From positions 186,001-250,000 of the forward strand of contig JAJFFN010000035.1 in NCBI GenBank assembly GCA_021776635.1: a stretch of DNA of 64,000 nt. The letters run 5' to 3'. A program made the translations under genes and the position numbers. Source of the DNA: Robiginitomaculum sp. (GTDB lineage Bacteria > Pseudomonadota > Alphaproteobacteria > Caulobacterales > Maricaulaceae). Positions 52,410 through 60,812 of the stretch are shown here, one piece after another. Below the pieces are notes generated by a model. The model was not told where the DNA came from. It saw nothing but the letters and a program-made list of their open reading frames with translations, and did not search any database. Position 1 is the first letter of the stretch. Every line of letters starts with the position of its first letter.

Positions 52410-52778
52410 ATGCGTGAGGTGCGTAGAGGCGAAAGAAAATCCCGGAGATTCACGAAAGAACTCCGCGCAAACATGACGGAGGCCGAACATAAACTGTGGT
52501 ACTTCTTGCGAAAAAAGCAATTGGGGAATTGCCGCTTTCGCCGCCAACATCCTGTCGGTAAATATATTACGGACTTTGCCTGCCTCTCTGAAAAACGCAT
52601 CATCGAAGTCGACGGTGCGACCCACGGCGATGTGCACGAAATCATCTATGATGCGGAGCGTACAGACTTCCTTAAATCCCAAGGCTGGCGCATTGTTCGT
52701 TACGGCAATGAAGACATATATAAGAATATCGAGGATGTGCTCGATGATATTTACGCGCATTTGAAAGGCTTGAAATGA
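52410..52778 (+). CDS. DUF559 domain protein (Vsr-like nuclease fold), copy 1
   Basis: A 122-residue protein of the DUF559 family, related in fold to very-short-patch-repair (PD-(D/E)xK-type) endonucleases. Candidate active-site residues are Asp55 in YITDFAC, Glu66 and Asp68 in IIEVDGATHGD. The basic N terminus and RRQHPVG suggest DNA binding. It shares [20 protein letters not shown] and THG with the copy at 57990. Its ribosome site GGAG lies inside the repeat at 52377-52406 and its stop overlaps the rimM start (ATGA), so it has been inserted between cysS and rimM. Activity is not known. Confidence 0.85.
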   Translation: MREVRRGERKSRRFTKELRANMTEAEHKLWYFLRKKQLGNCRFRRQHPVGKYITDFACLSEKRIIEVDGATHGDVHEIIYDAERTDFLKSQGWRIVRYGNEDIYKNIEDVLDDIYAHLKGLK

Positions 52779-53329
52779 TGGGTGATGAAATGAGCAGTAA
52801 AAATACCCTCATCTGCATAGCCTCCTGCTCCGGCGCCTTTGGCGTGCGCGGTGAAGTTAAGATTAAATCTTTCACCGAAAAGTCCGAAGATTGTTTTGCA
52901 TATGGGCCGTTACGAGACGGAGACGGCAATGTTTTTTTGAACGTCACATCAAAACGTGCCGTCAAGAACGGGTTTGCCGTCATCTGCGAGCAGGTCGAGA
53001 CCCGTGAACAAGCGCAAGCACTTTCTGGCACCAAATTATATGTTTTTCGCAAAGATATGCCGACACCAGAGGCGGACGAGTTTTACTTCGAAGACCTCAT
53101 TGGCTGTGAAGTGAAAACCTCGGACGGTAAGCGCATGGGCAAAATTCTCGCCGTACATAATTTTGGCGCAGGTGATATGTTGGAAATTTCAGGCACTCGG
53201 GATGTACCAGCATTTTATCACCCATTTACGAAAAAAAATGTGCCAAAAGTGGATATCAAAGCAAGGCGGGTCGTGATTTTAATTGAAGAGGTAATAAGCG
53301 CTCAAAACAATAATGCTAACGAAGATTAG
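52775..53329 (+). CDS. rimM: Ribosome maturation factor RimM
   Basis: RimM helps assemble the 30S subunit by binding S19. The 184-residue protein has the N-terminal barrel (LICIASCSGAFGVRGEVKIKSF) and the C-terminal PRC-barrel (FYFEDLIGCEVKTSDGKRMGKILAVHNFGAGDMLEI, then AFYHPFTKKNVPKVDIKARRVVI). AAAGG lies 6 bases before the ATG at 52775; an ATG at 52790 (GGTGA ahead) is also possible. The usual partners rpsP and trmD are not adjacent; DUF559 lies upstream and overlaps it by 4 bases. Confidence 0.93.
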   Translation: MMGDEMSSKNTLICIASCSGAFGVRGEVKIKSFTEKSEDCFAYGPLRDGDGNVFLNVTSKRAVKNGFAVICEQVETREQAQALSGTKLYVFRKDMPTPEADEFYFEDLIGCEVKTSDGKRMGKILAVHNFGAGDMLEISGTRDVPAFYHPFTKKNVPKVDIKARRVVILIEEVISAQNNNANED

Positions 53330-53347
53330 GAAACGGTCACCAACTTA

Positions 53348-53743
53348 TTACCCCATATGTTCAGCCATCCGTACAGCCATTTGTTCTGCTAGTGCCATAA
53401 GCCCGCTCATGGGGCGGATTAGGACTTCAAACTCTGTAATTTTACCGTTTTCGTCAAAGGTGATGAGGTCGAGACCTTTCAGGGTTTTGTCGCCTATATT
53501 TGCTGTGAACTCTAGAAAAGCGGACCTTTCGTCTTCGCTGATCATCTCGCGGTGATAGGTAAAATTTTCAAAAATCTCTATAACTTGCGAGAGTACAAAC
53601 ACCATTGTACCGCGCCCGTGATAAGGTTTGTAAACCATGGGCGAACGAAACACCGCATCAGGGTGGATGATGTTGGCCAATTTGGACATCTCTTTATTCG
53701 CAACAATCTCGTGCCAAATTTTCAAGGGTGTGGGGGTGGACAT
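53348..53743 (-). CDS. NTF2-like (SnoaL-type) small protein
   Basis: A 131-residue protein with the cone-shaped NTF2-like fold pattern: TPLKIWHEIVANKEMSKLANII, HPDAVFRSPMVYKPYHGRGTM, then a sheet ending in LDLITFDENGKITEFEVLIRP. Family members include isomerases and binding proteins; no catalytic set is obvious. It is the last gene of the fatty-acid operon, with its ATG overlapping the crotonase stop (TAATG). Confidence 0.78.
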   Translation of the reverse strand: MSTPTPLKIWHEIVANKEMSKLANIIHPDAVFRSPMVYKPYHGRGTMVFVLSQVIEIFENFTYHREMISEDERSAFLEFTANIGDKTLKGLDLITFDENGKITEFEVLIRPMSGLMALAEQMAVRMAEHMG

Positions 53744-54441
53744 TATTCAAGCACACTCATTCTGGAATCTTCATCGATTGCCCATTCCAGTTTTTCAAAC
53801 AGGTCTTTGCGGGATTTCCTTTTGGTGCCTTTGAAGGCGCGCATGTTGAGCATGGACATCATTTTGGCTGTCGTGCGTGCCGTCTCCATGACCATTTCCG
53901 CCGTGACCAATTTATCATAATAGCCTGCGTCTTTGGCGTCGCTCGGCGTGAAAATTTCGCCGTTAACTAGAGAACGGTTTAGGTAATGCTTGGGTATAAA
54001 AGCTCGCGCCATTTCTATGCCCCAATGGTGCATGGTCATGCCGATTTGGGTTTCGTTAAGACCCGTTTTGGTGCCGCCCTCTGGCCCGATACGGTAATCA
54101 CAGGCCAATAGCGTAAAGGCACCCATGGCGATGGCGTGCCCTGCCGTCGCCGCAATCACTGGAAACGGGTGCGCGAGAATACGGTTGGCAAAGCGAGACC
54201 CTTTACAGGTCAAGGCAATAGCCGCTTCGGGGCCGGACATCATGACGGATAAATCAAAGCCGCCGGAAAACACACCGCCGTCCCGCCCAGTTAAAATCAC
54301 TACGGCTCCATCAGTTTCAGCTTTGTCGAAAGCTGCATCTAACTGGTCGAGCATATTAGGTGAAAGCACATTGGCTTTGCCGTCGTCCATCTGGATTGTG
54401 GCAATACCGTCTTCGCATGTATAGGTAACAAGGTTACTCAT
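53743..54441 (-). CDS. Enoyl-CoA hydratase/crotonase family protein
   Basis: A 232-residue crotonase-fold protein with ATIQMDDGKANVLSP, the oxyanion-hole segment DGGVFSGGFDLSVM and HAIAMGAFTLLACDYRIG. The catalytic glutamates of classical enoyl-CoA hydratase are not clearly present (second motif KTGLNETQIGMTMHHWGIEMA), so the reaction may differ. It lies in the fatty-acid operon between a GST-like gene and the NTF2-like gene. Confidence 0.85.
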   Translation of the reverse strand: MSNLVTYTCEDGIATIQMDDGKANVLSPNMLDQLDAAFDKAETDGAVVILTGRDGGVFSGGFDLSVMMSGPEAAIALTCKGSRFANRILAHPFPVIAATAGHAIAMGAFTLLACDYRIGPEGGTKTGLNETQIGMTMHHWGIEMARAFIPKHYLNRSLVNGEIFTPSDAKDAGYYDKLVTAEMVMETARTTAKMMSMLNMRAFKGTKRKSRKDLFEKLEWAIDEDSRMSVLE

Positions 54442-54452
54442 ATTCGGTTCCT

Positions 54453-55547
54453 TTAAGCGATGTGTAATTTGAAGTTTTTACGGGTCAAACGCGGTGTAAT
54501 ATCCAGGTCAATAAGGGCGCCTGCCCCGATGGATAGTAGCAGGGCTTTCGCCGCTTTATTGTCATCACCCGTTAAACTGGCAAGATGATCTGTGACCCTT
54601 TGCAACATCCAAACAGGGTAAGGGACGATGCCTCGGTTGTCCGTTACACCGCCTATGGTATATTCGTGCATACCAATAGCGCGAGGCACTTCGGTTTCGT
54701 TCGGGTTGGTTTTGTGCCACGTTTTCATATGCTCTATGGTGGAAAGCAAAATCGGCAATTGCTCACGGGCGAACATTTTCAGGATTGGGATTAGCGTATC
54801 GGGTATCGCGTCCCCCGCCAAAAAACCGCCCACGAGTGGGTGTTGTGGCGCATGGGTATATTGACACCAATTGGCCACACGCGGCGCGGTTTTTTTCATA
54901 TGTGCGCCGGACGCAGGATCGCGGTAATTATGTGCATATAAAGGGCCGAGCAGGCCGTAATCGCCTATGCTAGGGCGTGCGCCAAATAGGAAACCGTGCT
55001 TCGATAAATGTGTATCAAACGCCCGCAAAAATTCTTCATAGGTTGCTTCGATGGCGGGGGCGGTTTTTTCTGTGATACCCAGTAGCGGTAAAAAAGCCTT
55101 AAATCGTGCGCCGTCCTCGCGCCCTTTTGCGGCCCTTTCTTCGGAGGGCAGCTCTGCGTAAAGGGCATTACCAAACTCGCTATAGGCAAATTCTTCATTG
55201 AAAGTCCAACGATAATACATGGCCGCAATCAGTAGCCATTCGTCACCAAATAATTCTAGTATCAACGCCGCCAGTTTTTGCTTTGGTCCTTCTGGATAAA
55301 TAGACGGGCCATCTTCGGCATTTTCCACATAATCAATAATGTCCGTGGTGTCCTGAACCGTCGTATCATCCGGCGCCACGAGCACAGGCATAACGGGCCA
55401 ACCAACACGCGGGAGTATTTCTTTGGCGTAAACCGCGCGTGTCGCTAAGACTTCACGATACGCTACATTTTTCCACCGCAAATACCCACGGGCTTTGCCC
55501 GAATAAAGCGAAAGCGGTGCGGCGAATAGGGTATATGCTTTGGACAT
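54453..55547 (-). CDS. GST-like two-domain protein in the fatty-acid operon
   Basis: A 364-residue protein with a thioredoxin-like GST N-terminal domain (AYTLFAAPLSLYSGKARGYLRWKN, GWPVMPVLVAPDDTTVQDTTDIIDYVE) and a longer helical C-terminal domain than standard GSTs (FLFGARPSIGDYGLLGPLYAHNYRDP). Its catalytic role is unknown. Its ATG overlaps the fadB stop (TAATG), which implies co-translation with beta-oxidation enzymes. Confidence 0.78.
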   Translation of the reverse strand: MSKAYTLFAAPLSLYSGKARGYLRWKNVAYREVLATRAVYAKEILPRVGWPVMPVLVAPDDTTVQDTTDIIDYVENAEDGPSIYPEGPKQKLAALILELFGDEWLLIAAMYYRWTFNEEFAYSEFGNALYAELPSEERAAKGREDGARFKAFLPLLGITEKTAPAIEATYEEFLRAFDTHLSKHGFLFGARPSIGDYGLLGPLYAHNYRDPASGAHMKKTAPRVANWCQYTHAPQHPLVGGFLAGDAIPDTLIPILKMFAREQLPILLSTIEHMKTWHKTNPNETEVPRAIGMHEYTIGGVTDNRGIVPYPVWMLQRVTDHLASLTGDDNKAAKALLLSIGAGALIDLDITPRLTRKNFKLHIA

Positions 55548-57739
55548 TATGCCGCTTTCTTACTAAAGCGGCCATACAAAGTTTCGCCCGCGCTTGCCAT
55601 ATCGCGCAGGAGTTCCGGCACTTCAAATTGTTCGCCGTAGGCCGCGCGAAGTTCATCTGCGCGTGTCACGAATTTCCGGGTACCCGTCATGTCGATAAAG
55701 CTAATAGCGCCGCCGGTATAGGGCGCAAAGCCCCAACCGAAAATGGAACCAAGATCAGCTTCACGTGGATCGTGAATAATCCCTTCGGCCAACGTCCTTG
55801 CCGCTTCTATGGCTTGTGCATAAAGAATGCGGTCTTTAACTTCACGTGCACTTGGTTGGTTGTCCAAAATTCCGTCCACGGCAAATTGCCCTAGCTCGGG
55901 CCAAAGAGATTTTTCCCTGCCGTTATAATCGTAAAACCCTTTCTCGTTTTTACGGCCTTTGCGATCATATTTCTCGATCATAGCTGTGATGATGGGGTCA
56001 ATTTTTCCTGCCACATATTGATTGCCCATGTCGGCCTTGGTTTGTCCAAGAATTTTATAGGCCAGATCAATCGCGACTTCATCTTGCAAGGAGAGAGGGC
56101 CAACCGGCATGCCGGCCATGCGAGCGCCTTGCTCGATAAGAGCAGGCTTCACGCCTTCTGAGAGCATGTTCATACCTTCATTTATATAACGCATGACGCA
56201 GCGGTTTGCATAAAATCCGCGCGTATCCTCAACCACAATCGGGGTTTTGCGAATGCGGGTTGCAAAATCAAGCGCACGCGATATTGCGTAATCAGATGTT
56301 TCTTTGCCTTTAATGATTTCCACCAAAGCCATTTTGTGCACGGGGCTAAAGAAGTGAATGCCGATAAAGTTATCGGCGCGGCTGGAAGCCTTTGCCAAAT
56401 CAGTAATCGGAATGGTCGAGGTGTTGGAGCCAAACACGGCATCTTTTGGTATGACATCTTCCGCCATTTTTGTGATTTTGGCTTTTAGCTCAGAATTTTC
56501 AAACACGGCTTCGACGATCAAATCGACATCAGAAAGCAGACTGTAATCCGTAGTCGGGGTAATCCTTGCTAAAATTGCATCCATTTTCTCTTGTGTGGTT
56601 TTTCCGCGCTTGACCCGTTTGGCTTGCTCGGTTTCGCTAAGGGCTTTGCCTTTATCTGCACCTTCTTGGTCACGGTCGATGAGCACAACTTCTATGCCGG
56701 CCATGGCGGAGACATAGGCCACGCCTGCGCCCATAAAGCCCGCGCCAATGACACCTATTTTATTGACAGCGCCCGGTTTTTGCGAAGCCGGACGGGCGCC
56801 GCCTTTATCAATCACTTGCTTGGAGATAAAGAGCGAGCGGATCATGTTTTGAGTTTTGGGGCTTAATAGAAGCTCGCAGAAATACCGGGTTTCAATCCTA
56901 AGCGCCGCGTCCATAGGGACTTGCGAGCCTTCATAAACCGCCCTTAAAATATTGGGCATAGCCGGATAATTACCGTAGCTTTCCTTACGCACCATAGCGG
57001 GCGCACCTGCGAACATCGGGAAGCCTTTGGGCGTCCACGGATCGCCGCCTGGAAATCTAAATCTATCCGCATCCCATGGTTGCTTGGCTTTCGGATTTTC
57101 TAAAACCCATGCCTTGGCCGCGTCAATAAGTTCATCCCCAGGTACGGCCGCATTGACAAGGCCCATACCGACGGCTTCCCCAGCTTTAATCTTTTTGGCC
57201 TGTAATAGGAGAGGCGCGGAATTCATTAAACCAATCATGCGCGGTACACGTTGGGTGCCGCCTGCCCCAGGCAAAAGCCCAACCATGACCTCAGGGAAAC
57301 CAAGGCGGAGCTTCGGGTCATCATTAGCCGCAAAGCGCGCATGACAAGCCAGCGCCAATTCAAAACCACCGCCCAGCGCTAGACCGTTAATGGCCGCCGC
57401 TACGGGCTTGCCGCACGTTTCAAGTGCGCGGAACACCGTGTTGAGACGAAACACCATATCGAACAATTTGCGCTTACCAGCCTGTTCGTCCTTGGCGATT
57501 TCGCCAAATACGGCGCCGAATTGACCGCCCAGTTCTTCTAGGTTTGCACCTGCGCAGAAGGCTTTCTTGCCAGATGTAACCACCGCACCTTTAATAGATA
57601 CATCGTCGGTGATTGTGGCGACCCATTCCTGGATTTCAGTAATCACGTCCTGGGACAGCACATTCATTGATCGTCCCGGACTATCAAATGTAATCAGTGC
57701 AACGCCGTCTTTATCGATATCAAGTTTAAAATGTTTCAT
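55547..57739 (-). CDS. fadB: Bifunctional enoyl-CoA hydratase/3-hydroxyacyl-CoA dehydrogenase
   Basis: A 730-residue multifunctional beta-oxidation enzyme. The N-terminal crotonase domain has GKKAFCAGANLEEL, NGLALGGGFELALACHARFA and MVGLLPGAGGTQRVPRMIG with the catalytic Glu. A Rossmann NAD-binding domain follows (KIGVIGAGFMGAGVAYVSAMAGIEVVLID), then GIHFFSPVHKMALVEIIKG and the C-terminal dehydrogenase domain (DTRGFYANRCVMRYINEG). I chose the ATG at 57739 with AGAGAAG ahead; the frame runs to 57781 into the repeat. It may be FadB or FadJ type. The DUF559 locus separates it from the thiolase. Confidence 0.93.
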   Translation of the reverse strand: MKHFKLDIDKDGVALITFDSPGRSMNVLSQDVITEIQEWVATITDDVSIKGAVVTSGKKAFCAGANLEELGGQFGAVFGEIAKDEQAGKRKLFDMVFRLNTVFRALETCGKPVAAAINGLALGGGFELALACHARFAANDDPKLRLGFPEVMVGLLPGAGGTQRVPRMIGLMNSAPLLLQAKKIKAGEAVGMGLVNAAVPGDELIDAAKAWVLENPKAKQPWDADRFRFPGGDPWTPKGFPMFAGAPAMVRKESYGNYPAMPNILRAVYEGSQVPMDAALRIETRYFCELLLSPKTQNMIRSLFISKQVIDKGGARPASQKPGAVNKIGVIGAGFMGAGVAYVSAMAGIEVVLIDRDQEGADKGKALSETEQAKRVKRGKTTQEKMDAILARITPTTDYSLLSDVDLIVEAVFENSELKAKITKMAEDVIPKDAVFGSNTSTIPITDLAKASSRADNFIGIHFFSPVHKMALVEIIKGKETSDYAISRALDFATRIRKTPIVVEDTRGFYANRCVMRYINEGMNMLSEGVKPALIEQGARMAGMPVGPLSLQDEVAIDLAYKILGQTKADMGNQYVAGKIDPIITAMIEKYDRKGRKNEKGFYDYNGREKSLWPELGQFAVDGILDNQPSAREVKDRILYAQAIEAARTLAEGIIHDPREADLGSIFGWGFAPYTGGAISFIDMTGTRKFVTRADELRAAYGEQFEVPELLRDMASAGETLYGRFSKKAA

Positions 57740-57770
57740 GTCTTCTCTCTTTCTTATAAATAATTTCATA

Positions 57771-57973
57771 CTCATCCTCACCCCACTTTAGTGGGGGAGG
57801 TGGCCGCGAAGCGGTCGGAGGGGGGAAATCTATCGTCTTATCTGTTAGTCTAGTTTGTATCCATTTCGTTTAGTCGATCCAGTTCATATCCTTACATGTA
57901 TTGTCTCTTTAGAGATAGTTCCCCCTCCGCCCCCGAGATGGTGCACCTCCCCCATAAATGGGGTGAGGATGAG
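57771..57973. repeat. Inverted pair of hairpin repeats next to the second DUF559 gene
   Basis: Copy A (57771-57827) reads CTCATCCTCACCCC, loop, GTGGGGGAGGTG, a small stem CCGC/GCGG, then CGGAGGGGGGAA. Copy B (57919-57973) is the same element inverted, ending GGGGTGAGGATGAG, with its small stem replaced. They enclose a 91-base AT-rich spacer with no frame. The order hairpin, second hairpin, purine-rich GGAGGGGG tail matches the repeats at 52232-52406 though the sequence differs. Copy A abuts the fadB leader and copy B lies 17 bases after the DUF559 stop. Confidence 0.88.
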
Positions 57974-57989
57974 TTTTGTGTCTCCATCT

Positions 57990-58343
57990 TCATTCTGGTA
58001 AATACCTGTCAATTGTATCCAAAACGTCTGGCAGTCCCGCATAAATATCTTCATTTACAAATCGTATGACTGTCCATCCTTGTTTTTCTAAATATAGTGT
58101 CCGTCTTTTGTCATAATCTCTCTCGTCTTGTTCGCCGTGCGTTCCGCCATCTATTTCAACAATCAGCTTGGCCATTATGCAGGCGAAGTCAGTGATAAAT
58201 GGTCCGACCGGGTGTTGCCTTCTAAACGCATATCCACGCATAAGTTTCCTGCGTAAATACTGCCAAAGTATAACTTCGGCAATCGGCATGTCTTTGCGCA
58301 TTTCTTTAGCACATTTTCGCGCCTTCTTGTTCTTCCTTCTCAT
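57990..58343 (-). CDS. DUF559 domain protein (Vsr-like nuclease fold), copy 2
   Basis: A 117-residue relative of copy 1 with the same landmarks: [30 protein letters not shown] (Asp52, Glu63, Asp65) and [16 protein letters not shown]. The two copies are clearly diverged, so they are not a recent duplication. Repeat hairpins lie on both sides; TCATCCTCACCCC at 58357-58369 and its reverse complement at 57960-57972 face the gene. The upstream hairpin lies within 20 bases of the ATG. It sits between thiolase and fadB genes, all on the same strand. Its activity is unknown. Confidence 0.85.
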   Translation of the reverse strand: MRRKNKKARKCAKEMRKDMPIAEVILWQYLRRKLMRGYAFRRQHPVGPFITDFACIMAKLIVEIDGGTHGEQDERDYDKRRTLYLEKQGWTVIRFVNEDIYAGLPDVLDTIDRYLPE

Positions 58344-58361
58344 CTATTTCTCGCAATCATC

Positions 58362-58384
58362 CTCACCCCGCGAGGCGGGGTGAG
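58362..58384. repeat. Hairpin repeat upstream of the second DUF559 gene
   Basis: A perfect 10-bp stem CTCACCCCGC/GCGGGGTGAG (58362-58371 and 58375-58384) with loop GAG lies between the thiolase stop and the DUF559 start. It may attenuate or terminate transcription from the upstream part of the operon. It shares the CTCACCCC...GGGGTGAG arms with the 57771-57973 repeats. Confidence 0.85.
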
Positions 58385-58386
58385 AA

Positions 58387-59598
58387 TCATACTCTCTCAA
58401 TAATAATTGCGCTGCCCATACCGCCGCCTACGCAGAGTGTGATAAGTGCAGTTTTCTTATTGGAACGCTCTAGCTCGTCGACCATGGTGCCGATAATCAT
58501 CGCGCCAGTGGCCCCAAGGGGATGACCCATGGCAATGGCGCCGCCGTTGACGTTCATTTTTTCGTGGGGCACATCCAAGGCTTGCATAGCGCGCAGCACT
58601 ACGGACGCGAAGGCTTCATTTATCTCCCATATATCAATATCATCGACACTCATGCCTGCTTTATCTAGAACTTTGCGCGATACAAATTCAGGGCCGGTCA
58701 GCATGATGGTTGGCTCGGAGCCTATTTCTGCGAAGGCGCGAATTTTGGCGCGGGGTTTCAAGCCTAAGTCTTTACCGATTTGTTCGTTACCGACCAAAAC
58801 CAGTGAAGCACCGTCAACAATGCCGGATGAATTACCGGCATGATGGACATGGTTGATGGTCTCTATTTCAGGGTATTTTTGCAAAGCCACAAAATCAAAA
58901 CCGGGCATCATCTGACCCATAGCCGCAAAGCTCGGGTTTAAGGAACCAAGTGACTGCATATCTGTACTGGGGCGCATATGTTCGTCTTTGGACAATATAT
59001 TTACGCCCATCTGGTCTTTGACCGGCACGATTGATTTTTCAAACCGACCTTCGTCCCATGATGTCGCCGTGCGCTTTTGGCTCTCGACCGCATAGGCATC
59101 ACAATCATCACGAGAGAAGCCATATTTAGTGGCGATCAAATCAGCCGAAATCCCTTGGGGGATAATATTGTGATCAAAGGCAATGGCAGGGTCAACGCCC
59201 ATAGCCCCACCGTCACTGCCCATGGGAATGCGCGACAGGCTTTCGACCCCGCCGCCGACAACCATATCGGACATGCCGGACATAACCTTGGCTGCCGCAA
59301 TATTAACGGCTTCAAGGCCGGAGGCGCAAAACCGGTTGATGGATACGCCCGCACAGGACTGATCCCAATCGGCCGTAATCACCGCAGAACGGGCTATGTC
59401 TGCACCTTGGCCTTTAACCTGATGCACACATCCCAGAATGACATCATCAACTTTCGATGTATCAAGATCATTACGGTCACGCAGAGCTTCAAGTTGTTGC
59501 GCCGCGAGAGAAAGCGCCGTTATCTCGTGCAAACTCCCGTTCTTCTTGCCCTTACCACGCGGTGTGCGAAGTGCGTCATAAATATATGCTGTTGTCAT
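58387..59598 (-). CDS. Acetyl-CoA acyltransferase (thiolase)
   Basis: A 403-residue thiolase that cleaves 3-ketoacyl-CoA in the last step of beta-oxidation. It has the nucleophile Cys91 in [11 protein letters not shown], the [11 protein letters not shown] segment, His in [16 protein letters not shown] and the second Cys in [10 protein letters not shown], all intact. The ATG at 59598 has AAGGA 7 bases ahead; an extension upstream to 59724 would overlap the acyl-CoA dehydrogenase gene. FadA/FadI type by size. Confidence 0.93.
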   Translation of the reverse strand: MTTAYIYDALRTPRGKGKKNGSLHEITALSLAAQQLEALRDRNDLDTSKVDDVILGCVHQVKGQGADIARSAVITADWDQSCAGVSINRFCASGLEAVNIAAAKVMSGMSDMVVGGGVESLSRIPMGSDGGAMGVDPAIAFDHNIIPQGISADLIATKYGFSRDDCDAYAVESQKRTATSWDEGRFEKSIVPVKDQMGVNILSKDEHMRPSTDMQSLGSLNPSFAAMGQMMPGFDFVALQKYPEIETINHVHHAGNSSGIVDGASLVLVGNEQIGKDLGLKPRAKIRAFAEIGSEPTIMLTGPEFVSRKVLDKAGMSVDDIDIWEINEAFASVVLRAMQALDVPHEKMNVNGGAIAMGHPLGATGAMIIGTMVDELERSNKKTALITLCVGGGMGSAIIIERV

Positions 59599-59645
59599 TT
59601 TTTTGTCCTTACTATTTTCTTCTTCCCGTTTACGGGTATGGTTGT

Positions 59646-60803
59646 TTACAAACTCCGCGAAATAACGAGTTTCATAATCTCGTTGGTGCCGCCGTAAATG
59701 CGTTGGACGCGGGCGTCGCGCCACATACGGGCTATGGGGTATTCATTCATATAGCCGTAGCCACCGAACAATTGCAGACAGCGGTCAATGACAATGCATT
59801 GCTGGTCTGTAACCCATAATTTGGCCATAGATGCGGTGGTTGTATCCAAAGCACCGCGCAAGTGTTTTTCTGCGCAATCATAGGTGAACGACTTGGCAAT
59901 GGTGACGAGCGTTTTAATCTCAGCCAGCTCGAACTGCGTATTTTGAAAATCCATAATGCGTTTGCCAAAAGCTTTGCGCTCTTTGACATATTCAACGGTA
60001 ATTTCGAGGGCTTTCTCCATCGTCGCGGACGCTTGCACGGCAATATTTAGGCGTTCTTGCGGCAGCTCTTGCATGAGCTGAATAAACCCGCCACCAGTTT
60101 CAGGTCCCAAGAGGGCGTCTGCCGGAACCTGCATGTCGTCAAAGAAAAGCTCAGCTGTATCTTGGGCGTCAAGTCCGACTTTATCGAGAACACGCCCACG
60201 TCTAAATCCCTCTAAGTCGTCGGTTTCAACGACGAATAAGGATTTAGAATGTTTACCCTCGCCGCCAGTATCGGCAACAATAATTACGAGGTTAGCCGTG
60301 CCGCCGTTCGTGATGAAGGTTTTAGAGCCGTTAATCACCCAACCATTTCCGGATTGTTTGGCGCTTGTACGCACGCTTTGCAAATCGGATCCTGTCCCCG
60401 GCTCGCTCATAGCAATCGCACCAACAAGTTCGCCGCTCGCCATACGTGGCAACCATTTTTGCTTTTGCTCTTCGGTGCCGTAATGCAATATATAAGGCGC
60501 AACAATCGCGTTGTGCAAGGACAAGCCAAAGCCCTCGACGCCCGCATGTTCCAGCTCTTCCATAATGATCATTTCGTGGCGATAATCACCGTCACCGCCG
60601 CCGTACTGGGCTGGAATTGCACAATTCAGCAAGCCCATTGCCCCGGCTTCATTCCAAAACTTCCGGTCAACCTTTTTATTTTTGCGGAAACGCTCCGAAT
60701 GGGGTGCCATTTCGCGCGCATAAAACCCGTGTACGGCCTCTCGAAAAATATTGATATCTTCTTCGTCGTACCAATCGGGGTTTTTAAAGTTTAATGCGCT
60801 CAT
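59646..60803 (-). CDS. Acyl-CoA dehydrogenase
   Basis: A 385-residue FAD-dependent acyl-CoA dehydrogenase. Visible: [21 protein letters not shown], the FAD/substrate loop [17 protein letters not shown], then [22 protein letters not shown], and the C-terminal [15 protein letters not shown]. The pattern is of a long-chain or isovaleryl type; the chain-length preference is unknown. It should feed electrons to EtfAB. It follows the 596-residue dehydrogenase gene by 9 bases. Confidence 0.93.
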   Translation of the reverse strand: MSALNFKNPDWYDEEDINIFREAVHGFYAREMAPHSERFRKNKKVDRKFWNEAGAMGLLNCAIPAQYGGGDGDYRHEMIIMEELEHAGVEGFGLSLHNAIVAPYILHYGTEEQKQKWLPRMASGELVGAIAMSEPGTGSDLQSVRTSAKQSGNGWVINGSKTFITNGGTANLVIIVADTGGEGKHSKSLFVVETDDLEGFRRGRVLDKVGLDAQDTAELFFDDMQVPADALLGPETGGGFIQLMQELPQERLNIAVQASATMEKALEITVEYVKERKAFGKRIMDFQNTQFELAEIKTLVTIAKSFTYDCAEKHLRGALDTTTASMAKLWVTDQQCIVIDRCLQLFGGYGYMNEYPIARMWRDARVQRIYGGTNEIMKLVISRSL

Positions 60804-60812
60804 CTTTCGTGC

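Noticed and set aside
59625..59636. Small hairpin CCCGT-TT-ACGGG between thiolase and acyl-CoA dehydrogenase
   Set aside because: Only a 5-bp stem with no G/C-run arms; too weak to call a repeat copy or terminator.
59077..59697. 206-codon plus-strand frame across the thiolase
   Set aside because: Opposite a conserved enzyme, no recognisable protein and no supporting start.
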